Source of the DNA: Choricystis sp. odSpoLacu1
Lineage: Eukaryota; Chlorophyta; Trebouxiophyceae
Assembly: GCA_958009055.1 (NCBI GenBank)
Contig: OY253659.1
Coordinates: 372,001 to 436,000 of the forward strand
Length of the DNA: 64,000 nucleotides
Reading direction: 5' to 3'
Positions 41,984 to 53,159 of this stretch are shown here, in pieces; positions within the stretch are counted from its first letter, which is position 1; every line of letters starts with the position of its first letter. Below the pieces are notes generated by a model. The model did no database searches. It was not told the origin of the DNA and saw nothing but the letters and a program-made list of their open reading frames with translations. The translations under genes and the position numbers were made by a program.

Positions 41984-44739
41984 TCAACGGCCGAGCAAGG
42001 GCGTGCACACACGGGCCAGCCACGGGTCGCCCGGGGCGGCGGGCGGCAGCGCCGCGGAGCGTGCGCGGGGGTCGGCAGCCGCGCGCGCACCGACCCACCG
42101 CAAGGCTTGCGCGGCGGCTGCGCCTATGGAAGCGCCGCGGGCCAAGTCGGCTTCATTGTACGTGTCCTTCCACACGGAGGGAGGCGGGGGTGGCGCGGGC
42201 GGGGTTGGTGGTGGGGGAGGCGGCGGGTCGGCCGCAGCACGCAGAGCGGCCGCAGCAGCTCGTGCGGCCGCCACGGTGGCGACTGCGACAGCGTGCAACA
42301 CTGTCACAGTCACGCTGGACCGCACATCGTCCCACGCGGGCGCGTCGGGCGGGGGCGGCGCCGCGTCCACGACGGTGGAGAAGAAGGAGGCGACGCCGTG
42401 CGGCAGTGCCCCGCGCGCGCGCGCGCGCCGACGCCACCACCGCCACCGCCCCCGGGGGCGCGTCCGCCAGCGCGGTGCGCAGCACATCGAACAAGGGGGA
42501 TGGCGTGTTGATGGAGGCGACAAGGCCGGCGCCTTCTTCTTCTTCTTCGTCGTCTTCGTCGCTGTCGCGCCAGTCGCTCGCGCGCCCCACTGCCCACGCG
42601 TCCACCTCCGGCAGCCACAGCACGCCCGCCCCCCCCCGCCCGCGCCCGGGCGGCGGCTGCCGCCACCGCGTCGGCCAGGACGACGGCTGGCGCGGAGCGT
42701 GATGCGTCAGACGGGCCAAAGCGGGCGGGCGGCCCCCCCCGCGTCCCCCAAGGCAGACGCGAGGGCGGCGCCCAGGGCGCAGGCCCCTCCGCCGCCCGCG
42801 ATCAGCAGGCGGCATGGGGGTGGAGGCGGCGCAGCAACGGCAGCGACCAGGGCGGGTGCGTCAAAGGGGAGGAAGGAGGCATCGTCGCCGTCGTCGGTGG
42901 CGGCGTCGTCGTCACCACCCCCCGCCTCCACCTCCGTCAACGCCTCTGCCACGCCCGCACCGTCGCCACCACTCGCCAGCTGCGCCTGAGCGACAGCCCT
43001 TACCACACCAGCCGGCAGCGCCACCCGGGCCGCCTGCAACGCGGCCGCCGCGCCTGCCGGCGCGGCGCGCAGCAGCGGTGCGGTGTGCCGCGGCAACGGC
43101 GCGCCCGTCACGCCCGCGCCAGCCTCTCCTCGCGCCGAGGCGGGGGGTGGCGCCGCCGCCAGAGCAGCCGCCCAGTCGACGCCCGTCACGTGCACCCGCC
43201 TCAGCTCGCGAGCCAGCGCGGTGCGCGGCAGCGGGCGGTCGTCCTGGTTGAACAAGCGCGGCGCGCACCGCCGCGCGGCGGCCAGGGCCGCCCCCGTGGC
43301 CAGGGCCGCCAGGTCGGCGCCCGCGTACCCGGGCGTGGCGGCTGCCACGGAGGCCATCAGGGTGGGTGGCGGTGGCGCAGGCCAGCGGCGGGTGTGGACG
43401 TGCAGAATGGCTTGCCGCGCCGCGCGCCCGGGCAGCGACAACGGGACCTCACAATCAAACCGCCCCGGCCGCCGCAGCGCGGGGTCGATGGCGTCCGGCC
43501 GGTTGGTGGCCGCCAGCACCGCCACCCGGCCCCGGGGGACGGCGCCGTCGAGGAGGGAGAGGAGGGTGGCCACAGCGGACGCGTGTGTCGCGGCGGATGC
43601 TCCTCCGGCCGCCGAGCGCGCGGGGGCGAGGCCGTCCACCTCGTCCAGAAAGATGATGGCCACGCCGCCCGACGCTTCTGCTGCGCCTGCCGCCTCCTCG
43701 AACAGCAGGCGCAGGGCTCGGTCGGCGTCGCCCGCGTACTTGCCCAAAAGGTCTGCTCCCTTCCTCGCATACAGTGGCACCGGCTTCCTTCCCTCTCCTC
43801 CGCACGCCGCCGCCAACGCACGAGCCAACGCACGCACGGCGTGCGTTTTGCCGGTGCCGGGGGGGCCGGTCAGCAGGACGCCGCGGGGGCGGGGTCGATG
43901 CCGGCGGCCGCGAGCAGGCGCGGGTGCAGCAGGGGCAGCACCACGGCGGCCCGCAGCGCCGCCACCGCGGCCCCGGCGCCCGCAAGCTCTGCAAAGGGAG
44001 GGCCTGCCGCGGTGGCGGCTTCGCCCGCATCTGAGCCGGCGCCGAGCCAGATGGGGGCGAGCGCGGCGCGCGCTGCGCGCGCAGCGCGCCGCGCCTCGCG
44101 CGCCCGAAACCTCGCCTCCCCTTCTGCGTCGTCGTCGCTGTTGTTGTCTGCGCCCTCAGCGGCAGCGGCTTCCCGAGCCGCTGCCCGGGCCCGGGCGCGG
44201 GGGGCGGCGACGCTGCTCGCCCTCCCGGGGCGGCGGCATCGGCCGCCGCTTCCGCCTCATACCAGGGCGCGTGCCTGGGGCAGGCGACGAGGCAGCGGGC
44301 GGGGGCGAGGCGGGCGCCAGCCGCGGCCGCACACGGCAAGTGGTAGGTCGAAAAACACTCACGCACGCGGCACCCGACCGTCGCCCCCCGCCCGCCGCAG
44401 TGAGTGCAGGCCAGGCGGGAGCCGCGGGTGAGGGCGGAGGGGACGTTGTGTAGGGCGTCGTCGTCGGTGGTGTAGACCTGGAGGGTTGGTCGGGGGGTCA
44501 GGAAGGCATTGGTTTTCGACAATCGACCGCAAATCGCCGCCTGTCCCTCCCACACAAACCCCTCCCACACGCCACATACACACACATACACGCACCTCTG
44601 GACTCCACAACGCGCACTCGCGGTGCACGAAGGGGCGCCCCGGGACGGAGGGCACGGGGCCGAGCAACGGGCCGAGATGGCCGCCCGCTGCCGACGCGCC
44701 GCCGCCGCACAGAGCGCACAGGGCGCCGGGGGGCAGCAT
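41984..44739 (-). CDS. PHD-finger AAA ATPase, plant BRP1 (At3g15120)-like; 3' end truncated
   Basis: Exon 1 (44739-44596) and the next exon (from 44477) encode an extended PHD finger: CALCGGG, LGPLLGPVP, FVHRECALWSPEV, CTHCGGRGATVGCRVRECFSTYHLPCA. The AAA module follows: Walker A GPPGTGKTHAVRAL, ARKGADLLGKYAGDADRALRLLF, Walker B IIFLDEVDGLAP, sensor region ATNRPDAIDPALRRPGRFD, then a degenerate second ATPase-like region (GVLWLPEVDAWAV). The same order is found in the plant chromatin ATPase BRP1, partner of the ATAD2-like BRAT1, which opposes gene silencing. Frame changes are needed near 44190-44240 and in the C-run at about 43886-43893. The last codons (WLARVCTPLLGR) come from duplicated Rieske intron sequence, so the natural C-terminus was cut at about 42021. 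Confidence 0.8.
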
Positions 44740-44936
44740 GAGGATGGGTGGGGAGCACAGTGGGGGGTGGCTGTGATTGGGCAGCGCTCACCCGGCGCGG
44801 GGAGGACGCCCGTGTTTCGTTGGAGAGTGTTTTTTGTTTTTTTCTCTCGTCAGTGGTCCGGTTTTCGGTCGTCGCTGCTCTGCCTCGTCACCCCCGCCCC
44901 CCCCCACACACTCCAGGGCGCGCGCGGGGGCAACCA

Positions 44937-45239
44937 TGCCCCCCCCCGTCGTGGGTACGAGGCCCGTGAAGACAGCAGAGGGATCGCCAGCACCTCTTCG
45001 CCCCCAGCCTCGGGCGGACGGGTGTCTTGAGAGAGAGAAAAAACATGCGGTTGACCACCCCCTCCCACCCACACAGCCCCGCCCCTGCCCGACGCTCAGC
45101 CCTCCCCCGCCCGCCGCCGCAAGGCGGCCCCCGCGACCGCGCCCGCCGAGCGCAAGCGCCCGCCGCCTCCCCCGCTGCGCGCGCTGGGGCGGGAGCGCAA
45201 GGCCGCGCCGGCAGCGGTCGCGCGCGCGCCGCTGGAGTG
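44937..45239 (+). CDS. Possible small basic protein, two exons
   Basis: A candidate ATG at 44937 opens a short exon ending at a GTGTCT donor (about 45023). After a CACACAG acceptor (about 45076), a Lys/Arg/Ala/Pro-rich frame (RRRKAAPATAPAERKRPPPP ... APLE) ends in TGA at 45237. The two frames join only if one base in the C9 run after the ATG is wrong. No family was recognised. It could equally be the 5' leader of the divergent PHD-AAA gene. Confidence 0.25.
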
Positions 45240-45430
45240 AGTTTTCTTTTTTTGAAACGAAGAGGGGGTGTTACAAAGATCACACAACAAAGAAGAAGCA
45301 AGGGGGTGGGGCCTTGGCGAGACAAGGGGGGGGCACACAAACAAAAACGCAAAACACTTTTTTCTTTTTCTGCACGCTCTCTCCCTCTCTCCCCGCCTGG
45401 TAGGGCAGAGACAAAAAGACTCTCTCTCTC

Positions 45431-46540
45431 TCAAGACCACCCAACCGTCGCCTTTGGCTCCACCGGCCACAACGCCTCCGGCAACCCCGCCGCGCCGCCC
45501 GCCCCCGCCGCCACCGCCTCCCGCACCGAGTGCTCCAGCTTGTCTTTGCGGGCCCCCGTGTGGGTGTGCGTGATCTGTCCGTCCCGCCACACGAAGAAGG
45601 TGGGGGTGGACCGCACTTTCAGGACGTCGCGGAAGAGGCGCTTTGTGCCGTCGTCCGTGTTGCCGTGCAGCTTGAGAAAGGTGGCGCCCGGGTAGTGGGC
45701 GGCCAGAGTCGCCAGGGGGCGAGCCAAAGCACGGCAGGGCCTGCACCATGTGAGGCTCGCCATCAACACGACCGGGGCACCGTTGGAGGCAGCGACCGCG
45801 GCGTTCAACTCTTCCTCTGATTCGATCTCGGCCACCGTCCCCGGGGCGGGGGGCGCGGCCCGCGTTTTGGGCGTGGTGGCAGCGCCCGGACGGCCTCCCG
45901 GCGTCAAAGTCACGTAGTCCAAGATTTCACCGAGATCAAGGACTCCACCCTCGCGGAACATGCGCAGAAACTCGGGAAAGTCGATGCGCCCGGACGCGTC
46001 CACATCGAACTTGGCCATAAGTGACACGAGGGCGTCATAAGTCAAAGGGCGGCCGAGGGCGCGCAGCAGGTCGGCGAGCTCGGTGGCGGAGACGGTGCCA
46101 CTCCCGCCCGCGTCGGCCGCATTGAACGCCGCCTCATACTCGTCCAGCGTCCCCGTCAGCAGGGCGCCATCCGCCAGCAGGGACACGAACTGGTCCCGGG
46201 TGAGGGAGGTGGCGCCCGGGCCGGCGTAGGCGTCGAGGACGGCGTCGAGGTCGGCGTCTGAATGAGGGTGGGATAAAGAAAAGGGTTTCGTGTCGATGTT
46301 TCAAAATCAAAGCACACACCCACACACCCCGATCCTCCTTCCTCTCTCTCTCTCACCTGTCAGCCAGTGCGTCAGCGTGCAGGCGGCGCCACCCGACGTG
46401 GCCTCCAACACGGTGCGCAGCTCGTCGCGGTCGATGATGCCGTTGCCATCCACGTCGGCCGCTTCGAACCGCCGCTTTAGCCCCTCCGCCGACGCCAGGG
46501 AGACGGGTGTCCACAGGCCGCCATCGATGGACTCCAGGGG
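45431..46540 (-). CDS. EF-hand/thioredoxin fusion, calredoxin-like
   Basis: Exons 46540-46357 and 46257-45431 join in frame; a further 5' exon is expected but not resolved (a leader-like ATG lies at about 46655). Four EF-hand units precede a thioredoxin domain. EF1 is DVDGNGIIDRDEL. A degenerate second unit is followed by DAGGSGTVSATEL and DVDASGRIDFPEF. The thioredoxin part has VVLMASLTWCRPCRALARP and the cis-Pro segment RSTPTFFVWRDG. This order is that of chloroplast calredoxin in Chlamydomonas, where calcium binding controls reduction of a 2-Cys peroxiredoxin. The active site is WCRPC instead of the common WCGPC; the Arg should alter redox potential or partner choice. Stop TGA at 45431. 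Confidence 0.85.
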
Positions 46541-46879
46541 CTGGGGGGGGGAGAGAGGGGAGAGGGTGGGTGGGTGAAGAGTGTGTGTGAGGAAGCCGAA
46601 ACCGGCGACGCAGCGCACGCGACGTGCGAGGGTCTCTGGTGGGAGAGGCCGCCAACTCTCTCAGCCCTGCCCCTCTTTATTTTCCTTTTCCTCCCGCTCT
46701 CGACACAGATGCGAACGCGGCACATTCAGGGGGCGGCGTTTGGTGTGGTGGGGAGGGCGTGCGCGTGCATGGCGGGGGCGCCCCAAAACCCGCACGTACA
46801 ACCATGCCGCATCGGCGGGGGCACCACAAAAAACCTCTCACACAACGCGTCCCTCCTCCTCTCCACACCCACACGCACC

Positions 46880-48003
<1,124 letters not shown>

Positions 48004-48325
48004 GTGCGTGTTGCGTGCTGCTGTGATGCAAGAGGGCGTCTCTGGTGCGCGCTCCTGTGGATCGACGAATTGAGAAGGTTGTGGGAGCAGCACAAATCGC
48101 GAGTGAGAAGAGAGAAAGTGGGGGGGGTGGGGGTGGGTGGGTGGGTGGGGGGGTGGGGGTGGGTGGGGGGGTGGGGGGGGGTGTTGGGTGGGGGGGTGGG
48201 TGGGTGGGTGTGCGTGTTGCGTGCTGCTGTGATGCAAGAGGGCGTCTCTGGTGCGCGCTCCTGTGGATCGACGAATTGAGAAGGTTGTGGGAGCAGCACA
48301 AATCGCGAGTGAGAAGAGAGAAAGC
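48004..48325. repeat. Duplicated about 115-bp unit flanking a second G/T tract
   Basis: A complex unit beginning GTGCGTGTTGCGTGCTGC and containing GGATCGACGAATTGAGAAGG and CAAATCGCGAGTGAGAAGAG occurs at about 48004-48118 and again at about 48211-48325, apparently identical. About 90 bp of G/T repeat lies between them. It looks like one long repeat unit (G/T tract plus 115-bp segment) duplicated once. Confidence 0.9.
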
Positions 48326-48396
48326 CGCGCCGTCTCGCCGTCTCGCCACACACCTTCCACACACTCTCTCCTCACCACACACACACACACCAACTC

Positions 48397-49296
48397 ATGG
48401 CCAAAGACGACGGCGGCGCCCCCGTGGAAGGGCTGGAGGACGCGGCCCCCGCCGACGGCGACGCCGACGCGGTGGCCGACGCGCACGCGGTGCGTTGGCG
48501 TGTGTGTGGGGGGGGAAGCCTGCTTGGGCGAGCTGTCTGCCTCGTCCCGCACGAGCGGCAGGGAGCGGCGGGAGAGTGCGTGTTGTTGCCACGCGTCGCC
48601 GAAATGGGGACACCAAAACCAAAAGCCGGTCGCTCACCCCCTCCTCTCTTCTCCCTCTCCACACACACACAGGAGCTGGACGCCATGAAGGCCCGCCTGA
48701 CCGCCATGGAGGCGGAAGCCGCCAAGCTGCGGGACGGGGTGCGTTTTGGGAAGGCGGGCGCGGTGTCTGCTGCCTCCCTGCCTCCAACGCCACACAAGCT
48801 GCTCAAAGCGATCAAACTCACACACACACAACGCACAACACAAACACAACAGGACGACGCCGGCGCCTCCGCCGCCGCCGACGCCAGCGACCCCGCCGAC
48901 ACGGCCGCCGACGCGGCCGCGCGCGCGGAAGCCGACGCGCGCTCCGTCCACGTCTCCGGCGTCGACTACGCCGCCACCCCGGGGGACGTCCAAGCCCACT
49001 TCCAGGGGTGTGGCACCGTCAACCGGGTGACCATTCTGGCGGACCGGTTTGGCGCGCCCAAGGGGTTTGGGTACGTCGAATTTTTAGAACTGGACGCCGT
49101 CCAAAACGCGCTCCTCCTCGACGGCACCACACTGAAAGGGCGCACGCTGCGTGTGGCCCCCAAACGCACAAATGTGCCGGGCCTGAAGGCGGCGCGCGGG
49201 GGGAGGGGGGGTGGGCGCGGGCGCGGCGGGCGCGGCGGGCGGGGCGCGCCGCGCGGGCGGGGGCGGGGGAGGGGGCGGTTTTACTCGCCGTATTGA
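48397..49296 (+). CDS. Nuclear poly(A)-binding protein (PABPN1/Pab2-like)
   Basis: Three exons: 48397-48489, 48673-48738 and 48853-49296, all phase 0; 200 aa. An acidic N-terminus leads to a short coiled coil ([19 protein letters not shown]), then one RRM: RNP2 [42 protein letters not shown] (RNP1) and [17 protein letters not shown]. The tail is Arg/Gly-rich ([11 protein letters not shown] ... FYSPY), a likely arginine-methylation target. The layout and the VDY/KRTNxPG signatures are those of PABPN1/Pab2, which binds growing poly(A) tails in the nucleus and sets their length. It works in the same process as CPSF1 at the right end of the window. Confidence 0.93.
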   Translation: MAKDDGGAPVEGLEDAAPADGDADAVADAHAVRWRVCGGGSLLGRAVCLVPHERQGAAGECVLLPRVAEMGTPKPKAGRSPPPLFSLSTHTQELDAMKARLTAMEAEAAKLRDGVRFGKAGAVSAASLPPTPHKLLKAIKLTHTQRTTQTQQDDAGASAAADASDPADTAADAAARAEADARSVHVSGVDYAATPGDVQAHFQGCGTVNRVTILADRFGAPKGFGYVEFLELDAVQNALLLDGTTLKGRTLRVAPKRTNVPGLKAARGGRGGGRGRGGRGGRGAPRGRGRGRGRFYSPY

Positions 49297-50435
49297 TGAA
49301 GAGGGCGTTGTTTGTGTGCGTGTAAAGAAAAGAACTCGAGAGACGGGGAGGCGAGAGAGAAACGAAAACAAACACAACCCGACGGCCGCGGCGGCGCTAC
49401 CCCCCCCAAAAAACTGGTGAGTGCGCCTCCGTCGCCCGAATGTGTTTGGCTCCTCGCTGCCTGCGTGTACATGCTCCTCTCTCTCCACCAGCTACGTGAC
49501 GATGAACACAAGTGCTAGCTTGGGGGGGCGCGGGGGGGGGGGGGCAGCGCGGCGGCCGGCGCTCCAATTGGAGAGTCGGCCGCCTCTCTTCCGCCCCCCA
49601 CACCAAACCCCGCCCCCCTCGGCCCGACGGCAAACAAAACGCCACTGAGGCAACACACTTTGGCTGTGGTTCCGATGGCTGACGGGAGAGAGGGAGAGAG
49701 TGCAGTGGAGAGAGGGCGGCATGTGCGGGGGCGGCTTGTTATTGTCGCGGCGGGGCGACCTCTCAACACTCCCGGCTGAGAGGCCGTCAGCGCGCACACG
49801 CGTTGCTTCCCACACACAACCACACCACCACTCTGGGAGGACCGAGGGACGAGAACCAAACCAAAATCCAACGCCTAATTTATTACGACCGTGGGGAAAA
49901 CTCCCCACGACTCTCGCTGAGGATTCACAAACTCGAGCTTTTTAAGACTGACGGTTTTTTTTTCTCCTGTGGCTGCTGCTGGTGGTGTGTGTGGAAGGCA
50001 CGCGGTTTGGGGGGGAGGTTTGGGGCGGCGGGTGGGAAAGTTGCACACGCACGCGACCCGCCCAGCCCCCTCCTTTCCGTGGCGGCTGGGAGGAAGAGTT
50101 CGTTCAAATTTCCGAACACCTAGTCCTTTGACGGTGCCGACCAACAACGACACACCTCCTACTCATTCTGAGCCAACACGGAAACGGAAAGGGGGGTGGG
50201 TGGGTGGGAGAGCGCACTTCAAACGCACCACACGGCGCGCGATGAGTCTAGCGCTGGAGCATGTCACGCTCCGCAATGGGTAATTTGCATCTGCCCCTTT
50301 TTTGGCGGACAACCAACTGCCGTTCTGACGCCGTCGCTTTTTTTTTGGAGGGAGGTGCCGCGCGCGCGTCCCCCCCCCCCCTTTTGCCCGCACCCCCCCC
50401 CCATCAAACCCCCTTTTCCCTCCCTACAGAGCGTC
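49297..50435. other. Intergenic 1.1 kb with hairpin and possible 3'-UTR intron
   Basis: A GTGAGTGCG...CTCCACCAG pair at about 49417-49490 looks like an intron in the PABPN1 3' UTR. A perfect 8-bp hairpin (CGTGGGGA-AAAC-TCCCCACG, 49890-49909) lies in an AT-richer stretch that ends with a T9 run at 49955-49963. A TACAG acceptor at about 50429 sits 6 bp before the next ATG, so that gene may have a 5'-UTR intron. No coding gene was seen. Confidence 0.5.
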
Positions 50436-51054
50436 ATGGACGCCGCCGACGCCGCCACTGCGGCCCTGTCGCCCCCCACCAAGCCGCCAGTGGCTGCGCC
50501 CGCTGCACCGCCGCTCGACCCCACTCAAGTGCTCCCCCCCGCCGCCCTGGCCGCCGCGCGCTCCGCCCCTCACTTCACCCCGGCCCAACTGCACCGCCTG
50601 CTGGACCAGGTGGCGTTTCTCAGGCGCACCACCGACTTGGCGCGGCGTGTCGCGGCCGACGGCGCGGCCGCCGCCGCCGCCGCCGCCGCGCTCGCGGCGC
50701 CCGCGCGCGGCGGCGTCGCGGCCGGCCGCGCCCCCGGCCGCGGCCGCGGCCGGGGGCGCGGCCGTGGCCGTGGCCGAGGCCGCGACCGCGCCGCCGCCCT
50801 GGACAGCGGCGACGATGAAGACGAGCTGGATGACGATGATGATGAAGACTCGGAGGATGAGTCAGGGTTTGATTCGGCGGCATCGCTCGGGCCGTCATCC
50901 TCAGACGACGGCGGCGGCCGCCCGCGCAAGCGTGGCCGCGCCCCGGGCGCCGCCGCCCGCCGGTCGTCGCGTGCAGCCGCCGTGGCCCGCCACACGGTGC
51001 GGGACTGGTCGTCCGACTCGGACGACGCGCGGCGAGCAGAGGGGCGGGGGCGGG

Positions 51055-51089
<35 letters not shown>

Positions 51090-51209
51090 GCGCACTCCTG
51101 GGCCGCCGCCGAAGTCGACCTGGACAACGAGTACGAGCGGCAGCGCGCCGCCAACATTGCGCGCAACCAGGCCGCGCTGGCGGCGCTGGCGGCGGGGCGA
51201 GGAGGATGA
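50436..51209 (+). CDS. RG/D-rich nuclear protein with C-terminal NIxxN motif
   Basis: A single exon of 257 aa. Order: Ala/Pro-rich N-terminus with a helical segment (FTPAQLHRLLDQVAFLRR), an RG tract ([15 protein letters not shown]), an acidic tract (DDEDELDDDDDEDSEDES), a basic segment, a second RG tract and a C-terminal YERQRAANIARNQAALAALA. The last element fits the YExxRxxNIxxNxxxLxxL pattern seen in several nuclear WD-repeat and chromatin-linked proteins such as WDR76/CMR1. Overall composition suggests a nucleic-acid-binding or nucleolar protein. No enzyme domain is present and the family is not identified. Confidence 0.6.
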
Positions 51210-51344
51210 GAAGGAGGAGAGGCCGTGTTTTTTGTTTCGTTGTGTTTTTTGATTTTTGTTTTTGCAATCCCCACTCTTCCAAAGTGAAACAGAGTGGCGT
51301 TGTGCGCCATTCCCAAACAGAGCCACCTCAAATCTCCAAGCCCC

Positions 51345-53041
51345 TCACGACGACGCGCGCGCTGCTCTCGTCGACCGCCGCGGCACGGGCGGCGGCGACG
51401 CCGGCCGCTTACCGCCACCACCACGTTTGATGACGGCCAAGGGAACGGCCACGGTTGCGGCCAGCGCGACCGCGATGGCGGCGATGACGCGGGCGAGGAC
51501 GCCGGGCGCGGCGAGAGGGGAGGTGATGGGCGACCGAGACAGCACCTCCACCAGCGCCGCCTCCACCTCGCTGTATGCGTCGACAGCAGTGGTGGAGGCG
51601 GGGTGGGCTGCAATCGCGGCCGCGGCATCGCGCGCGGCGTCGAAGGCTGGGGTCGCCGCGTCGCGCGCGCGTGCAAGCGCGGGCGCCGCGCGCGCGGACA
51701 GTGCCGCCGCCGCGTCCACCGCGCCCGGGACGGCGTCGGCTGCCGCGTCGCGGACGGAGGCCCACGCGTCGGCGACAGCTGAGGCGGCGCCGGCGGCACG
51801 GTCGGCGACAGCCGCGGCAGCACCGGAAACGGCGGGCACCGCGCCACCCACTGCGCCGCGCGCGGCGGCCGCCGCACGCGACCCCACGTCGCTGCTGGTG
51901 TGCACCAGGTGGCGAGCGCCCGCGGCGGCGGGGGCGAACCTAGCGGACGCGGCGCGGGCCAAGGGGGCCGCGACGTCCAGCGCCGGCGCGACCGCCCCCG
52001 CTGCGCGCTCCCAGTGTTTGTCCGCCCACAGGGGCAGCCACTGGCCGTGGGCGCGGGCTTCCACGGCGGCGGCGTGGGCAGCTGCAGCTGCCGCCTCGGA
52101 GCGGGCTTTGTTGGCGGCCGCTTCAGCGGCGGCCGCGCGCGCGCAGTGGCGGCTTGTGCCGCGACCGCCGCTGCCGCCCTCGCCTCCTCCGCGTCCGCCA
52201 TCGCCTCAGCAGCCGCCTTCTTCACAGCCGCCAGCTCCGTCTTGGCGTCATCCAACGCTTCCTCGAGCTCGGCCGCTGCCTCCCGCGCCGCCGCCGCGTC
52301 GGCGCGCGCGGCTTTCGCTCTTGCGTCTGCTGCGTCCGCCTCCCGCCTCAACTCCTCCGTCTCCGTCTCCGCCCCGCTGCGCGCCGCTTTGGCGGCCGCC
52401 CGAGCGTCCGACTCCGCCGCGCGCGCGTCGTCGCGGGCGGCTTCGGCTTCGCGGAGTGCTGCTGCTGCTTTTTTTGCGGCGGCCGTTGCGGCCGCGTTGG
52501 CGGCCTCCAGGTCCGCTGCCGCCGTCCTCGCCTCAGCTTTGGTCAACTTCAGCTCGGCTTTGACAGCGTCCAACCGTTTGTCGGCCGCGGTGGCGGCGGC
52601 CCGCGCGTCGGCAGCAGCCTTGGCGGCAGCCGCGTCGGCGGCGGCCGCGTCTTTGAGGGCGGTGGCCGTCTCTCTCTTGGCGGCGGCCAGTTCTTTGGCC
52701 AGGTCGGCGTTGCGTTTCTGATGGATGGAAAAGAGGGGAGAGGGTGAGTGGTGGGAAGGCACACACAGACACTGCGCGCCAATGCGCGCAGAGCGGGCGC
52801 AGCATTTGTTGTTTTGCACGCTGCGTCGGGCGCCTGCTTCCCCGGCTGTTGCGGTCGTGCTCACCTCAAGGTCGGCCACGGTCGAGTCCTGGGGGTAGAG
52901 AGGTGGGTGGTTGGAGAGGCGGGGAGGAGTGGGCGCACCACCATGCGCACGTTGCGCCCCTCTCTCTCTCTCTCTCACCTGGGCCGTCGCGCCCGCAGCC
53001 AGCAGGGCGAGCGTGAGGAGGCACGTGTGGACACGCCGCAT
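51345..53041 (-). CDS. ER coiled-coil protein, signal peptide plus C-terminal membrane helix
   Basis: Exons 53041-52979, 52888-52865 and 52717-51345. Exon 1 is a signal peptide (RRVHTCLLTLALLAAGATAQ). A long Ala/Glu/Lys coiled coil follows (AKELAAAKRETATALKDAAA and similar heptads over about 190 residues), then an Ala-rich helical region containing HGQWLPLWADKHWE, and a C-terminal membrane helix (RVIAAIAVALAATVAVPLAVI) with a basic cytosolic tail. The layout matches plant ER proteins of the At4g31340 type, whose function is poorly known. A frame change is needed at the CG run near 52136-52146. No catalytic domain is visible. Confidence 0.6.
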
Positions 53042-53159
53042 TGAGAGAAAGTGTGTGTGTGGGCGCCCCGTGTGGGCCAGGAAAAACCACAACAGTACAG
53101 ACAAAAAACAAATAGAAGTGCGTGCGCGCTGCGCGAGACCTCTCTCTTCTCCCTCTCTT

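Noticed and set aside
16827..42021. Transposable element or virus as the cause of the inverted repeats
   Set aside because: No transposase, integrase, reverse transcriptase, terminal repeats or target-site duplications were seen; arm ends lie inside ordinary genes.
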